Source of the DNA: Denitromonas iodatirespirans
GTDB lineage: Bacteria > Pseudomonadota > Gammaproteobacteria > Burkholderiales > Rhodocyclaceae
DNA length: 64,000 nt
Assembly (NCBI RefSeq): GCF_018524365.1
Contig: NZ_JAEKFT010000003.1
Location: 186,001-250,000, forward strand
Direction: 5' to 3'
The notes beneath the pieces were generated by a model. The model worked only from the letters and a program-made list of their open reading frames with translations, ran no database searches and had not been told where the DNA came from. Of this stretch, positions 29,351-37,987 are shown one piece after another (within the stretch, counting starts at the first letter, position 1; every line of letters begins with the position of its first letter). The translations under genes and the position numbers were made by a program.

Positions 29351-29912
29351 TGCGCGCCTCGTACACGCACATACCGATGCTGATCGCATCGAATACGGCC
29401 AATCCCACCGCGGCGAACGGCAACGCACGCCCAACGATGCCAAAGACCCGGATCGTGCCGAAGGCGCTCTTGGCCACACGTGCGGCAACCGAGCCGTGGG
29501 GGAGCGTTGTCATAGGAAAAAATTTGAGACCGAAGTGACTGACCAGATTGGTATACCTGCTCGCGCCCGGATAAACCTTGTGCCCCAGACGTAGTTTGCT
29601 GATTGGAATTCCGCCCGCACCCGCCACCGCTGTTGCCGCAGTCAGCCCGTAATGCTCCTTCGCGCATCCCCAGATATCACCGACCGTAATGTCGTGCTGC
29701 GGTACCGCGGGGGGCGAAAGCCTCACCAGGTCATATCCCTTACGGGCGCCAGTTTGCGCAGCTTCCGGAAGCAAGGCCAAGACTCCGCCGCTTCCCGAGG
29801 CCATGCTGAAATCCACGAACAAGCTTGAGGTGTTCGGCTGGAACCGAACCCCTCGGTTGTTGAGTTCAGTGACACCGAGATGAATCGCATGAGACAAATG
29901 CATTGAGTTCAC
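29340..29912 (-). CDS. Membrane protein, putative partner of the DUF1493-type protein (STM2901-like)
   Basis: 190 residues. The N-terminal half is soluble (FLVDFSMASGSGGVL-like region, HDITVGDIWGCAKEHYGL). The C-terminal half has Gly-rich turns (PISKLRLGHKVYPGASRYTN) and a long hydrophobic segment (IRVFGIVGRALPFAAVGLAVF, split around Gly-Arg). This layout is like the STM2901-type proteins that accompany DUF1493 genes in enterobacterial islands; the resemblance is from memory and weak at sequence level. First gene of the run 29.9-25.5 kb, 100 bases after the conjugation genes. Confidence 0.5.
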   Translation of the reverse strand: MNSMHLSHAIHLGVTELNNRGVRFQPNTSSLFVDFSMASGSGGVLALLPEAAQTGARKGYDLVRLSPPAVPQHDITVGDIWGCAKEHYGLTAATAVAGAGGIPISKLRLGHKVYPGASRYTNLVSHFGLKFFPMTTLPHGSVAARVAKSAFGTIRVFGIVGRALPFAAVGLAVFDAISIGMCVYEARNEK

Positions 29913-30013
29913 AAGGCCTCCATATCGCAGCGTGACTGAGGGGAGTCACGAAACCGTGAATGACAAAGGCATCATCGTATTTCGATTGGGTGGTGAATTC
30001 AAGCCGGTTACCC

Positions 30014-30559
30014 TTACTGCGAAATCTCGCCGTCGGCCGAGATGAGCAGCGGCCAGACGGCGACACCGAGCCGCTCGAGCAGCGCGTCGCCGCTGGCCGG
30101 CGCGAAGGGCACGTCGGCCAGCACGCGCAGCGTCGCGAAGCGCGCCTCGGACGCCACGCGCACCACCATCACCGCCGCGCCGATCTCGCGCAGCCGCGCC
30201 GCGTTGGCTTCGAGCCAGGCGCGCGAGGGCGTGTCGTCGCCGACGATGGCGATCGGACGACCCGGCCCGCCGGGCAGGGCGGGGCGCTGCGGGTTTGGGG
30301 CGAGCGTGCCGGGGCCGCCACGCCGCGTCACCACCGGAAAGACCAGGACATGGGCCGGCACGGGCATCGGCGCGCGCGCGACCGTCGACAGCGCGGGAAC
30401 GTCTTCGGTCTCAGGGTTGATCAGATCGAGGATCGGCACGCCGCCGCCATCGAAGATGACCACCGGCGCCTCCGGTGACGGTGGCATCGCCTCGGCGTAC
30501 GCGTCTGCCAACGGCAGGGCGCTCAGCCAGGCGATCAATGCGATCTGTCTTGCCCCCAT
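30014..30559 (-). CDS. Integrating conjugative element protein TIGR03765 (PFL_4695 type)
   Basis: 181 residues with a signal peptide (about 1-22). Conserved blocks PEAPVVIFDGGGVPILDLI, VFPVVTRRGGPGTL and PIAIVGDDTPSRAWLEANA, ending with VWPLLISADGEISQ. Exported component of MPF_G type IV secretion; exact role unknown. Starts on the stop codon of the TraU-like gene (TGATG). Confidence 0.78.
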   Translation of the reverse strand: MGARQIALIAWLSALPLADAYAEAMPPSPEAPVVIFDGGGVPILDLINPETEDVPALSTVARAPMPVPAHVLVFPVVTRRGGPGTLAPNPQRPALPGGPGRPIAIVGDDTPSRAWLEANAARLREIGAAVMVVRVASEARFATLRVLADVPFAPASGDALLERLGVAVWPLLISADGEISQ

Positions 30560-31584
30560 CACCACATCCCCCACCGAATGTCGAACAGAAAGGAGCCACG
30601 CTTGCGACAGCAGGCGTAGGGTCGCCACAGCGTGAAGGCATACGACATCGACCCGCTGGTCGAATAGTCGCCATAGGACAGCGGCCCTAGGTCCGCGTAG
30701 CCGAAGACCGTGCACGAGGCCGCCGCGGCCGACACCATCGGCGCGGACAGCTGCCACAGCCCGCCGATCATCACGTTTTCTTGCGCGGGCGGCGGATCGA
30801 AGACCTGGTAGCCGTTGCGCGACGTCGTTCCCCCAGAGGGCAGCTGGGTATAAACGTGTGGCTCGCCGCGCCGCGTGGTGAAGTCCGCGATGCGCTGCGA
30901 AAGCACCGCCGCGCCTTTGACCGGGTGCTGCTGCGTGGTCTCGCCGGTGCGCGGGTAGACATTGCCCCAGGTGTTGATGAGATTCGTGCCACCGGTGCAC
31001 ACCTCGCGCAGCCCCGGCAGCCAGGCGGCCGGGTGGAGCAGTTCCACCGGTAGAATGCCGCGCCACACATAGGTGTCGAGCACGCTCTGGTAGTAGGGCT
31101 GGAAGCTGTTCACGCCGCTCGGGCAGGACACCGGAAAGAAGCCCATGCCGGCCGCCGGGTGGCCGATCACGTCACCGTCCTTGTAGATTCGCATGCGGTC
31201 GGTTCGTTCGGTACGGGTGCGCGCGCCGGCGTTGTCGAACAGGCCGCCGAGGATGCTGCTGCCTACCGGGGCGGCCGCCGTGGCCAGCGGGATGCCGATC
31301 ATCGGCCACGGGTGCGAGGCGGTGTCGTGGTAGGTGCTCACCACCGCGTCCGGATTCATGTGGCTGTAGCGTGTGCTGGTCTTGATCTTGCACCCGAACA
31401 TCGTGCACAACAGGAAAAAGCAGACCCCCGACACATGCCACTGTCCACACTGCAGTGCGCTGCTCATCGCCTGCGAGATCAGCGCCGGGGTTGTCGTTGT
31501 ATCGCCAGGGGCGGCCTGCGCCAGGGGCGCGCGCACTGAGAGCACCGTCACCAGAACGGCTACCATGGCTCGAACCCGGATCAT
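30559..31584 (-). CDS. TraU-like conjugation protein (TIGR03756, PFL_4710 type)
   Basis: 341 residues, signal peptide (about 1-24). Cys-rich exported protein (ALQCGQWHVSGVCFFLLCTM, MFGCKIKT, VSCPSGVN, REVCTGGTNL, RPYACCRKRGS). The DsbC-type protein encoded in the same run would help form these disulfides. TraU-family proteins are needed for mating-pair formation and DNA transfer. ATG overlaps the previous stop. Confidence 0.82.
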   Translation of the reverse strand: MIRVRAMVAVLVTVLSVRAPLAQAAPGDTTTTPALISQAMSSALQCGQWHVSGVCFFLLCTMFGCKIKTSTRYSHMNPDAVVSTYHDTASHPWPMIGIPLATAAAPVGSSILGGLFDNAGARTRTERTDRMRIYKDGDVIGHPAAGMGFFPVSCPSGVNSFQPYYQSVLDTYVWRGILPVELLHPAAWLPGLREVCTGGTNLINTWGNVYPRTGETTQQHPVKGAAVLSQRIADFTTRRGEPHVYTQLPSGGTTSRNGYQVFDPPPAQENVMIGGLWQLSAPMVSAAAASCTVFGYADLGPLSYGDYSTSGSMSYAFTLWRPYACCRKRGSFLFDIRWGMW

Positions 31585-31991
31585 CGCGCAGCCTCCCCGG
31601 CATGCCAGCGCCGATAGATCGTCAGCGCCTGTGCCACGTCGTTTACCCCATAGATCACCGCCTTGCGATCGATCACGATCGCCGGGGCCTTCACGATTCG
31701 GTAGTGCGCTGCCTGGCCGACCACGCGCGCGGCCAGTTGCAACGCCGCCTTGTCCGCCATGCTCATCGCCGCGAAGCGTGCGCGCGCCATCTCGGTGGCT
31801 ACCCCCGGCGCGCTTGGCAGCCCCGCCGAGAGCCGTTCGGTGATCGCCTGCAGGGCATCGACGTCGTACACCGTCGCCCCCGGCACCGTGTGCACCGACT
31901 GCGCCGCGAGCCTGAAGACCTCTACCTGCTCGGCGAGCACCACGGGCGAGAGCAGCGAGAGCACTGCGAGCAGGGCAGGGCACAAGCGCAT
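31581..31991 (-). CDS. Integrating conjugative element protein TIGR03757
   Basis: 136 residues: signal peptide (about 1-20), then VEVFRLAAQSVHTVPGA, LSAGLPSAPGVATEMAR and the conserved end YRIVKAPAIVIDRKAVIYGV. The family is predicted periplasmic with a thioredoxin-like C-terminal half. Start overlaps the DsbC-like gene stop. Confidence 0.8.
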   Translation of the reverse strand: MRLCPALLAVLSLLSPVVLAEQVEVFRLAAQSVHTVPGATVYDVDALQAITERLSAGLPSAPGVATEMARARFAAMSMADKAALQLAARVVGQAAHYRIVKAPAIVIDRKAVIYGVNDVAQALTIYRRWHAGEAAR

Positions 31992-32734
31992 CACCGACCC
32001 GCCCGATTCAGCGCCTCGGCCAGCTGCGCGGCGGAGAACTCGCCGACCAGGCGCGTGCCGTCTGCGAGGAACATCGTCGGGGTGTTGGTGATCGCGTGCG
32101 CCTGGCCGAATTCGACGATGCGCCCCACGGCATCGCCTGCGTCGCGGCACTCAGGTGCAATTCCGAGCGGCAACGGCGCGCCGCGCATGAAGGCCGCCCA
32201 CTGGCCGGCGCGCGAGGCCTCGGGTGCGCACCAGGTGGCCACCGCAGCCGGGATCGAGGCCGGCGCGATCACCGGATAGGTGAACACGTACAGCGTCACG
32301 TCATCGAGGCCGGCCAGCGCATCCTGCTGACCCCGGCACACAGGGCAGGAAGGGTCCTCGAACACCGCGAGCTTGCGCGAGCCGTCGCCGCGTATTGTCT
32401 TGATCGCCAGATTGAGCGGCAGTGCCTTGAAATCCATATGCTGCAACTCGGCCAGCCGTTCGGCCGTCAGGTCGCGCCGCTCGCGCATGTCGACCATGCG
32501 CCCGTCGATCAGCGCATAGCGACCCGAGCGATCCACGTAGAACACCTGCTGGCCGCTCACCACTTCATAGATGCCCTCGGCCGGCGTCTCACGCACCGCG
32601 TCGGCCCTCACCCCACCACCGGTGTGTTCAGCGATCCCGGCCTTGATGCGCGCTTCGAGCGTCTCCGCGTGAGCCGGAAGCGTCAGCATGAGGAGCGCGG
32701 ACGCGGCGAGTTGGAGGATATGCCTGCTGTTCAT
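31991..32734 (-). CDS. DsbC-like periplasmic disulfide isomerase
   Basis: 247 residues: signal peptide (about 1-23), N-terminal dimerisation region (ARIKAGIAEHTGG ... YEVVSGQQVFYVDRSGRYAL) and thioredoxin domain with active site CPVC in FEDPSCPVCRGQQDAL; cis-Pro loop AITNTPTMFLADG. Typical dsbC of MPF_G elements, thought to fold the Cys-rich TraU-, TraH- and TraN-like proteins of the channel. Confidence 0.88.
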   Translation of the reverse strand: MNSRHILQLAASALLMLTLPAHAETLEARIKAGIAEHTGGGVRADAVRETPAEGIYEVVSGQQVFYVDRSGRYALIDGRMVDMRERRDLTAERLAELQHMDFKALPLNLAIKTIRGDGSRKLAVFEDPSCPVCRGQQDALAGLDDVTLYVFTYPVIAPASIPAAVATWCAPEASRAGQWAAFMRGAPLPLGIAPECRDAGDAVGRIVEFGQAHAITNTPTMFLADGTRLVGEFSAAQLAEALNRAGR

Positions 32735-33300
32735 CGTTGTTCCTTATCTTCAACCGTCGCCGACGTCATCACAGTGCGAAGGTGATGAGCTCGACCCAGT
32801 CGCAAGCCAGAGTGCGCACCCACCGAAGCGCTGACGAACCGTCGGCCAGGGTAGGTGATGACAGCGACACCAAGCGAAACCACGACGAGGACGCCATAGA
32901 CCGTCCAGAAGGCGGCCATGCTGCGTGCGATCGCCTCGTCGGCACTGATCGTGGTCGCTTCGGTCCGCTCGCACACGAGGGACGGCGTCGGCACGCTGGA
33001 CGGCGTCACGCGCTCAGCCGGAGGCGTGACGCACTCGCGCACCAGCACGTGCCCCGGAGGCGCGGCGCGAATCGCCGCATCGACGCTTTGGTGGAGGTCC
33101 GCAAGAAGGGCCTGTGGGGGTCTGCCGTCGGCAAGGATCGCGGCCAGCGCGACGGTTGCCGCCAGGGTAGCCGGGACCGCCACCGCGACCTGAAAGAACC
33201 GCCACACCAGGGTGGCCACCACAGGCAAGACGCCGGGAAAGCCGATCAGAAATGCCTGAAGAAGTGCACCGTGCTTCGGCGACTCGAACCGTTCAGTCAT
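32731..33300 (-). CDS. Integral membrane protein of the ICE, unknown function
   Basis: 189 residues with hydrophobic segments near 15-35 (FLIGFPGVLPVVATLVWRFF), 40-57 (PATLAATVALAAILA) and 135-155 (FWTVYGVLVVVSLGVAVITY), and a central exported loop with two Cys. Four-base overlaps with both neighbours put it firmly in the operon. No family recognised. Confidence 0.6.
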   Translation of the reverse strand: MTERFESPKHGALLQAFLIGFPGVLPVVATLVWRFFQVAVAVPATLAATVALAAILADGRPPQALLADLHQSVDAAIRAAPPGHVLVRECVTPPAERVTPSSVPTPSLVCERTEATTISADEAIARSMAAFWTVYGVLVVVSLGVAVITYPGRRFVSASVGAHSGLRLGRAHHLRTVMTSATVEDKEQR

Positions 33301-33704
33301 GGGAGTTGCTCCTTGGCGGCGGGCTGTTGGGGAGTGACCTCGTCGGACACGCGCTCAAAGGGCTCACCGTCCATCACGAGCGCACCGGTCTGATCCAGCG
33401 ACACGGACAGGGACATCGACAAGGGCACCTGATCGATGGCCGTGATGGCCAGCGTGCGCCCCTCGACGACGCCGAGGAGGCGCTGCACGACAATCCTGCT
33501 CCCGCGTCCCAGATAGATGAAGCGGCCCTTCACCTGTTTGCCGAACGGTTCGATCTGCAGGACGGGGTAGGGGCGGCTGATGGATTGCCAGATGCCGACG
33601 AACGGGTTGTTCGACGATCCCGGCCCCTCAGGCTGCGTGCAGCCGGACAAGGCTGACAGCGTCGTGGCAACGGCGAGCGCTTTGAGGAACGGCAGGGGTT
33701 TCAT
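33297..33704 (-). CDS. Small lipoprotein of the ICE
   Basis: 135 residues; lipobox LSALSGC at about 16-22. The mature part (NNPFVGIWQSISRPYPVLQI, IYLGRGSRIVVQRL, MDGEPFERVSDEV) looks like a small beta-barrel fold with an 'FVGIWQ' opening. Ribosome site GGAGAG. First gene of the DsbC/TraU run; divergent from the small plus-strand gene. Confidence 0.62.
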   Translation of the reverse strand: MKPLPFLKALAVATTLSALSGCTQPEGPGSSNNPFVGIWQSISRPYPVLQIEPFGKQVKGRFIYLGRGSRIVVQRLLGVVEGRTLAITAIDQVPLSMSLSVSLDQTGALVMDGEPFERVSDEVTPQQPAAKEQLP

Positions 33705-33814
33705 TGATCTCTCCAGGTAAATGTGCTTGACGTCCCAAGCGTCATATGCAAACTTGCAAGAGAGCACAGGAGGCCGACCGGCTTCGTGCGCCCGGGAAGA
33801 ACGGAGGATTCGTC

Positions 33815-34039
33815 ATGACCACGACCCAAGCCCTGAAGATCACCGGCCGCGTCCTGAAGGGGATCGCACTGGGCCTGCTCGCGCTCATGGCGGGGGTGTT
33901 GGCCTTGCTGGGGGCGGCATCGCGGGCGGAGCACGAGCGGGCGCGGCGGGGAGAAGATGCGCTTCCTCAGTACGATCCGTGGGCGCGCCACACCGAGCAC
34001 TGGACCCGCTATGACGATGACGGGCACCGCATTTGGTAG
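33815..34039 (+). CDS. Small membrane protein (74 aa)
   Basis: Plus-strand gene between two minus-strand runs, with GGAGG before the ATG. One hydrophobic helix (LKGIALGLLALMAGVLALLG) and a charged tail ending YDDDGHRIW. It sits where related elements carry a DUF3742 gene but is only half the usual length and I see no clear match. Confidence 0.5.
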   Translation: MTTTQALKITGRVLKGIALGLLALMAGVLALLGAASRAEHERARRGEDALPQYDPWARHTEHWTRYDDDGHRIW

Positions 34040-34050
34040 AGTGCGCCGCT

Positions 34051-35676
34051 TCATTTCTTTAGCCCTCGCGCCAAACCCCGGCCAGCGGCGCCTGCGGCGC
34101 CGCGGGCGGCAGTGCCGGCGGTGCGTGCTCCCGAGGCACCCGCTTCTGCGCCAGTGTTTATTGGCCCTCGAGCTACACCATCAAGCGATCCGGCAACTCG
34201 ATACCCCACCCACCCCAACATCGCCGTCCAAATCAACGGAAACCCGATGTACATGGACACCAGCACGGTATTTACCGCCATTTGCTTGGTCTCCTTGACG
34301 ATCGTCATGTCCGGGTCGCGAATGCCGGGTGCCTGAAGCACCACGTCCAGCAGGCCCAGCGAGGTGGGGTACATGGCGACCAGCATGTGGTCGTAGAACC
34401 AGGAGGCGATGTACCACATGGCAGCCCAGCCCTTGACGGTGAAGATGGCCAGGGCGCCGAGGAACATCACCTGGAAGGAGAAGCGGCCGATGACCAGGAT
34501 GAGCGGAAGGAACATGTAGATCGCCAGCAGGATGATCGGCTGCACGATCTGCGCGAACATCTTGATGGTAGGCGCGGCGAACCAGGTCTCCAGGCGTTTG
34601 AGCCCGACGCCGATGGCTGCCGAAACCGCCTGCGCGCTCTTTGCCGTGGTTCGGCCGATACCGCCGCCCGACTCCTCGATGACCCCTTCGGAGGCGACGA
34701 GCGGGACGGTGGCGCGGCGCACGTAGCGGGCGATCTCGTCGTCCTGGCGCACGGTCGACAGGCCGACGAGGCGCGGCACGGACGGGATGAGCGAGCGCAA
34801 CTCCGATCCGGCGGTCGATTGCGTGATCATTCGCTCCTTGAGCCCATTCGCGCTGTCGGTCCACCAGCGCTTGCAGTTTGGCCGGCTCCAGTTGGGCTTG
34901 ACATCGTTGAGCGCCATGTCGGCGTCGTCGCCGTTCAGTTGCAGCGCGAAGCCGGGCACCTCGCTATGCGCCCAGGTCTTGGCATAGAGGTTCGGATCGT
35001 CCAGGAAGGCGTGCGAGCCGATCCAGTCCGGATCGCTCGGGCCGTAGCTGGTGATGGCCGCGGCCGCAGCCGCCGATGGTTTTCCGTCCATGAACTTCGT
35101 GCGTGCCGGCACGAAGCACTCGTTGTAAAAGCGGGCGATTTCGCGCCGCAGCGCAGGATCGGCGATTGTCAGCTGCTGCCCAAGCTCCTGCACCAGTGAC
35201 AGATTCGAGTGCGCACCGGAGATGCCGCCGCGCACCGCCTCGTTGAAGGCGCCCGACCAGCCCATGATCGCGTACCACCACGCCGGGATGTCCACGCTCG
35301 CCGGCGGGGCGGGGAAGGCAGCGGCAAAGCCCTTGCTGTCCGGGTTCTTGGCGGTCGCGGTCGTTGGCGAGGGGTTACGCGCGTCGGCCTGCGGCGTGTG
35401 CTTGAGGCTCACGTTGCTGATCGGGAACAGCGGCACGAAGCAAAGCGCAATGACGAAGAAGGCGGTGAACAGCTCCGCTTCCATCACCCGCACCATCCAG
35501 GCCGCATCGGCGCCCTCGTAGCTCGAGGACTTGTGCGAAGTGAGCCAGGTCTCGCCAAGGATCAGGGCGAAGGGGGCATAGACCACCCCGGTGTCGATCA
35601 GGATGTCCCGGAAGACCCCTGCCAGCGCCCAGCCATAGAGCGTGGTGAACAGCTCCAGATAGGAATCGACGGTCAT
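34051..35676 (-). CDS. TraG-like conjugation membrane protein
   Basis: 541 residues, inner membrane. TraG N-terminal domain: hydrophobic segments near the start (LTTLYGWALAGVFRDILI region), around 80-100, and a cluster at about 375-500 (FAQIVQPIILLAIYMFLPLI, FSFQVMFLGALAIFTV), with a periplasmic domain between and a low-complexity Gly/Ala C-terminus (AGTAARGAAGAAGRGLARG). Needed for pilus assembly and mating-pair stabilisation in F-like systems. Overlaps its upstream neighbour by 4 bases. Confidence 0.88.
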   Translation of the reverse strand: MTVDSYLELFTTLYGWALAGVFRDILIDTGVVYAPFALILGETWLTSHKSSSYEGADAAWMVRVMEAELFTAFFVIALCFVPLFPISNVSLKHTPQADARNPSPTTATAKNPDSKGFAAAFPAPPASVDIPAWWYAIMGWSGAFNEAVRGGISGAHSNLSLVQELGQQLTIADPALRREIARFYNECFVPARTKFMDGKPSAAAAAAITSYGPSDPDWIGSHAFLDDPNLYAKTWAHSEVPGFALQLNGDDADMALNDVKPNWSRPNCKRWWTDSANGLKERMITQSTAGSELRSLIPSVPRLVGLSTVRQDDEIARYVRRATVPLVASEGVIEESGGGIGRTTAKSAQAVSAAIGVGLKRLETWFAAPTIKMFAQIVQPIILLAIYMFLPLILVIGRFSFQVMFLGALAIFTVKGWAAMWYIASWFYDHMLVAMYPTSLGLLDVVLQAPGIRDPDMTIVKETKQMAVNTVLVSMYIGFPLIWTAMLGWVGYRVAGSLDGVARGPINTGAEAGASGARTAGTAARGAAGAAGRGLARGLKK

Positions 35677-36059
35677 GCGTCAGTGCCTCCCGTGATGCGC
35701 GAGAACCCGATCAGCGCCTCGATCGCCAGCAGGCACAGCGCCACGCGGTGGCGCATGGCGAGCGCCGCACCGAGCCCGGCCTCGGTGATGCCATGGCGCG
35801 CGGCCAGCCGCTCGATGAGTGTCGGCCAGTAGTGCCACAGTGCGTAGATCGCCGACAGGCGTAGCGCGAGCAGCAGGGGGCGCGCACCGGCCAGGGCGTC
35901 GCGCAGGGCCGCGAGCCCCGGCTCCGCGCCCATCGCCCCAACCACCAAGCCGATGAGCACCAGGATCGCGCCGAACAGCGCGCCGACGATCAACACACCG
36001 CGCTTGAGGAAACCCGTGGCGTGTTTGCGCCGGCGGTTGGGGGTGACGTTCTCGTTCAC
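35673..36059 (-). CDS. Membrane protein between TraH-like and TraG genes
   Basis: 128 residues: two hydrophobic helices (VLIVGALFGAILVLIGLVVG; a weaker one near 105-120) and a basic N-terminus (NRRRKHATGFLKRG). Overlaps both neighbours by four bases. Conserved position in related elements, function unknown. Confidence 0.6.
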   Translation of the reverse strand: MNENVTPNRRRKHATGFLKRGVLIVGALFGAILVLIGLVVGAMGAEPGLAALRDALAGARPLLLALRLSAIYALWHYWPTLIERLAARHGITEAGLGAALAMRHRVALCLLAIEALIGFSRITGGTDA

Positions 36060-37375
36060 TTCACGCGTCCGTTTTCCAGGCGATCGTTGTCGACCAGGCC
36101 GCCGGTCCCGGTGGCGCGTGATCTATCCTGCGAGGCCCCGTGGTCGCGCAGCAAGGTCTGGGCCGGCCCGGAGACAAGCTCGCGTCGCACCCGCACCTCG
36201 TACAGCAGGTCGTCGATGTGCCGATTGAGTTGCTCGAGCGCCAGGTCGATGCGCGCCGTGGCCTGGGCGTTGCCTTGCACCTCGGGCACGGAGCGGCCGG
36301 TGATCAGCAGGTTGCGCACGGTCAGCGCCTTGTCGACGGTGCGCGCCAGCGCCACGTCGCGGGCGATGCGCCCCTCGGCCATGGGCTGCTCGACCGGCGG
36401 CAATGCCCGGATGGCCTCGATCAGGTCGCGCGAGACCGGCACCCCGGGAGCGGAAGCCGCATCCAGGTCGCTTGCCGATGGCACCGCGGCGCCCATCACG
36501 GTGGCGAACTGCGCCTGCGCGGTCGGGATCTCGGCCTCGAACTTGGGCAGCAGGCCAAGCGCGGTGCCCGCAGCACGTGTCGGGCAGCCACCCTCGGCGC
36601 AGGTGCTGATGTACTCCTCGCCGAGCACGTCGGTGGCGAAAGCCGCCGCGTCGGAGGGGCCGGGGAAGGCCGCCGACAGGCGATTGGCCGGATATGGCCC
36701 GCTATTGGTGGCGGGCGCCAGCATCTGCGTGGCGTTGTAGCCGGCGCGGGTGGTGTCGCCGATCACGTTGATCGCTTTCTGCGCTTTGCCACCGGCCGCG
36801 CCGCCGATCCAGGTGAGGCCGTTCCTGCCATCGGCCTTGCCGACGTTCTCGGCAGCGCGGGCGATATCGCCGTTGTTGTGCTTGGCCTCGCGCTTCCAGT
36901 CCTCTCCCATGGAGAGAGATACCCAGCCTGCGTAGGGGTTCTTGTTGGCGAGGATCTCGCGCTCCATCTGCTGGCAGCTCTTGGTCGACAACTGCACCAG
37001 CTCCTCGGCCTTGGCCGCGTAGGTCTGGAAAAGCTCGTAGAGGCCCGGCTGCGCGCGCTGCAGGATGTACAGTGGCAGCGCCGAGATGCCCGCCTGAACC
37101 GCGCCGGTGATCGTCGTGCCCAGGTTCGAGAAGCCGTTCATTAGGCTCGCCCAACTCGCGCCGAAGTCGAACTGCCCGCACGAATAGTTCAGATTCATGA
37201 CGCCGGACAGGCCCAGCTTCATGCTCGTCGCCGCCGGGTTCGGCGCGCGCGAGGCAGGCGAATCGCCGCCCAGGCGGTAGTACAGGTCGGATTTGCCCGA
37301 CGGGATCTGCACGGCGTGGGCGGCGCCGGCCGACAGGGCGGCGGCCATCGCCAGGACGATCAGGGGGTGTCTCAT
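36056..37375 (-). CDS. Integrating conjugative element protein TIGR03755 (PFL_4711, TraH-like)
   Basis: 439 residues: signal peptide (about 1-20), YYRLGGDSPASRAP, NLNYSCGQFDFGASWASLMN, helical middle, a second Cys pair (YISTCAEGGCPTRA) and coiled-coil C-terminal half (ATARIDLALEQLNRHIDDLL). Resembles TraH of F-type systems: an exported disulfide-containing outer-membrane-associated assembly factor. ATG overlaps the upstream stop. Confidence 0.82.
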   Translation of the reverse strand: MRHPLIVLAMAAALSAGAAHAVQIPSGKSDLYYRLGGDSPASRAPNPAATSMKLGLSGVMNLNYSCGQFDFGASWASLMNGFSNLGTTITGAVQAGISALPLYILQRAQPGLYELFQTYAAKAEELVQLSTKSCQQMEREILANKNPYAGWVSLSMGEDWKREAKHNNGDIARAAENVGKADGRNGLTWIGGAAGGKAQKAINVIGDTTRAGYNATQMLAPATNSGPYPANRLSAAFPGPSDAAAFATDVLGEEYISTCAEGGCPTRAAGTALGLLPKFEAEIPTAQAQFATVMGAAVPSASDLDAASAPGVPVSRDLIEAIRALPPVEQPMAEGRIARDVALARTVDKALTVRNLLITGRSVPEVQGNAQATARIDLALEQLNRHIDDLLYEVRVRRELVSGPAQTLLRDHGASQDRSRATGTGGLVDNDRLENGRVK

Positions 37376-37908
37376 CGGTTGCGCTCCAGTAGCCGGTTGA
37401 TCAGATCGACGGTCTCCTGGCGGGCGGGGCCGCTGTGGACCTGGTTGTCGACGCGATCGACGCCGACCGGCAGATGCGCCAGCTCGGGCGAAGCTGCCCA
37501 TATTTCAGGGCGCCGAGTGGCCAGCATGGTGAGCGGCACGTTCGTGCCCATCCAATCGAGCCACTCGAACAGCGCGTCGCGCCGCAAGGCGCCCAGCGCC
37601 GTGTCGATGCCGTGGATGCAGAGCAGCTCGATCTGCCGCAACGCTGCCTTTAGCGCCGCCGAGTGCATGTCAGCACTGGCCGGCAGTCCAGCGTGGATCA
37701 TGCGCACCCGGCCGTCGTCCAGAGTGCACAGATCGATGACCGCCACCGCGTGCGACTCGAACGCGGCCCCTGCGCCCCAGGTGGCCAGGTCCGCGCGCCC
37801 CGGCGTGGCCACGAACAGCAGCCGCCGACGCCCCAGTGCCTCCTGATAGAGGCGCGCAAGGTGTGCGGCCACGCCCACGCCAGTGGTCTGTTCCCAGGCG
37901 GCGCTCAT
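37372..37908 (-). CDS. ICE protein of unknown function next to the VirB4 ATPase
   Basis: 178 residues, soluble, no signal peptide. Alternating hydrophobic strands (RRLLFVATPGRADLATWGA; AVAVIDLCTLDDGRVRMIHA; LKAALRQIELLCIHGID; GTNVPLTMLATRRPE) suggest an alpha/beta Rossmann-like or DsrE-like fold. GAGGG precedes the ATG. An 80-base gap with hairpin-forming sequence separates it from traC. I do not assign a function. Confidence 0.6.
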   Translation of the reverse strand: MSAAWEQTTGVGVAAHLARLYQEALGRRRLLFVATPGRADLATWGAGAAFESHAVAVIDLCTLDDGRVRMIHAGLPASADMHSAALKAALRQIELLCIHGIDTALGALRRDALFEWLDWMGTNVPLTMLATRRPEIWAASPELAHLPVGVDRVDNQVHSGPARQETVDLINRLLERNR

Positions 37909-37987
37909 TGAATTACCCTCCTGTCGCTGACGCGACATCCTCCCCGAGGGAGGTTCGCGCGCCCTTCGGGCGGCCGTGCGGGCGCGC

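Noticed and set aside
33815-34039. Naming the 74-residue protein DUF3742
   Set aside because: Only position agrees; the length is about half and no signature residues are seen.
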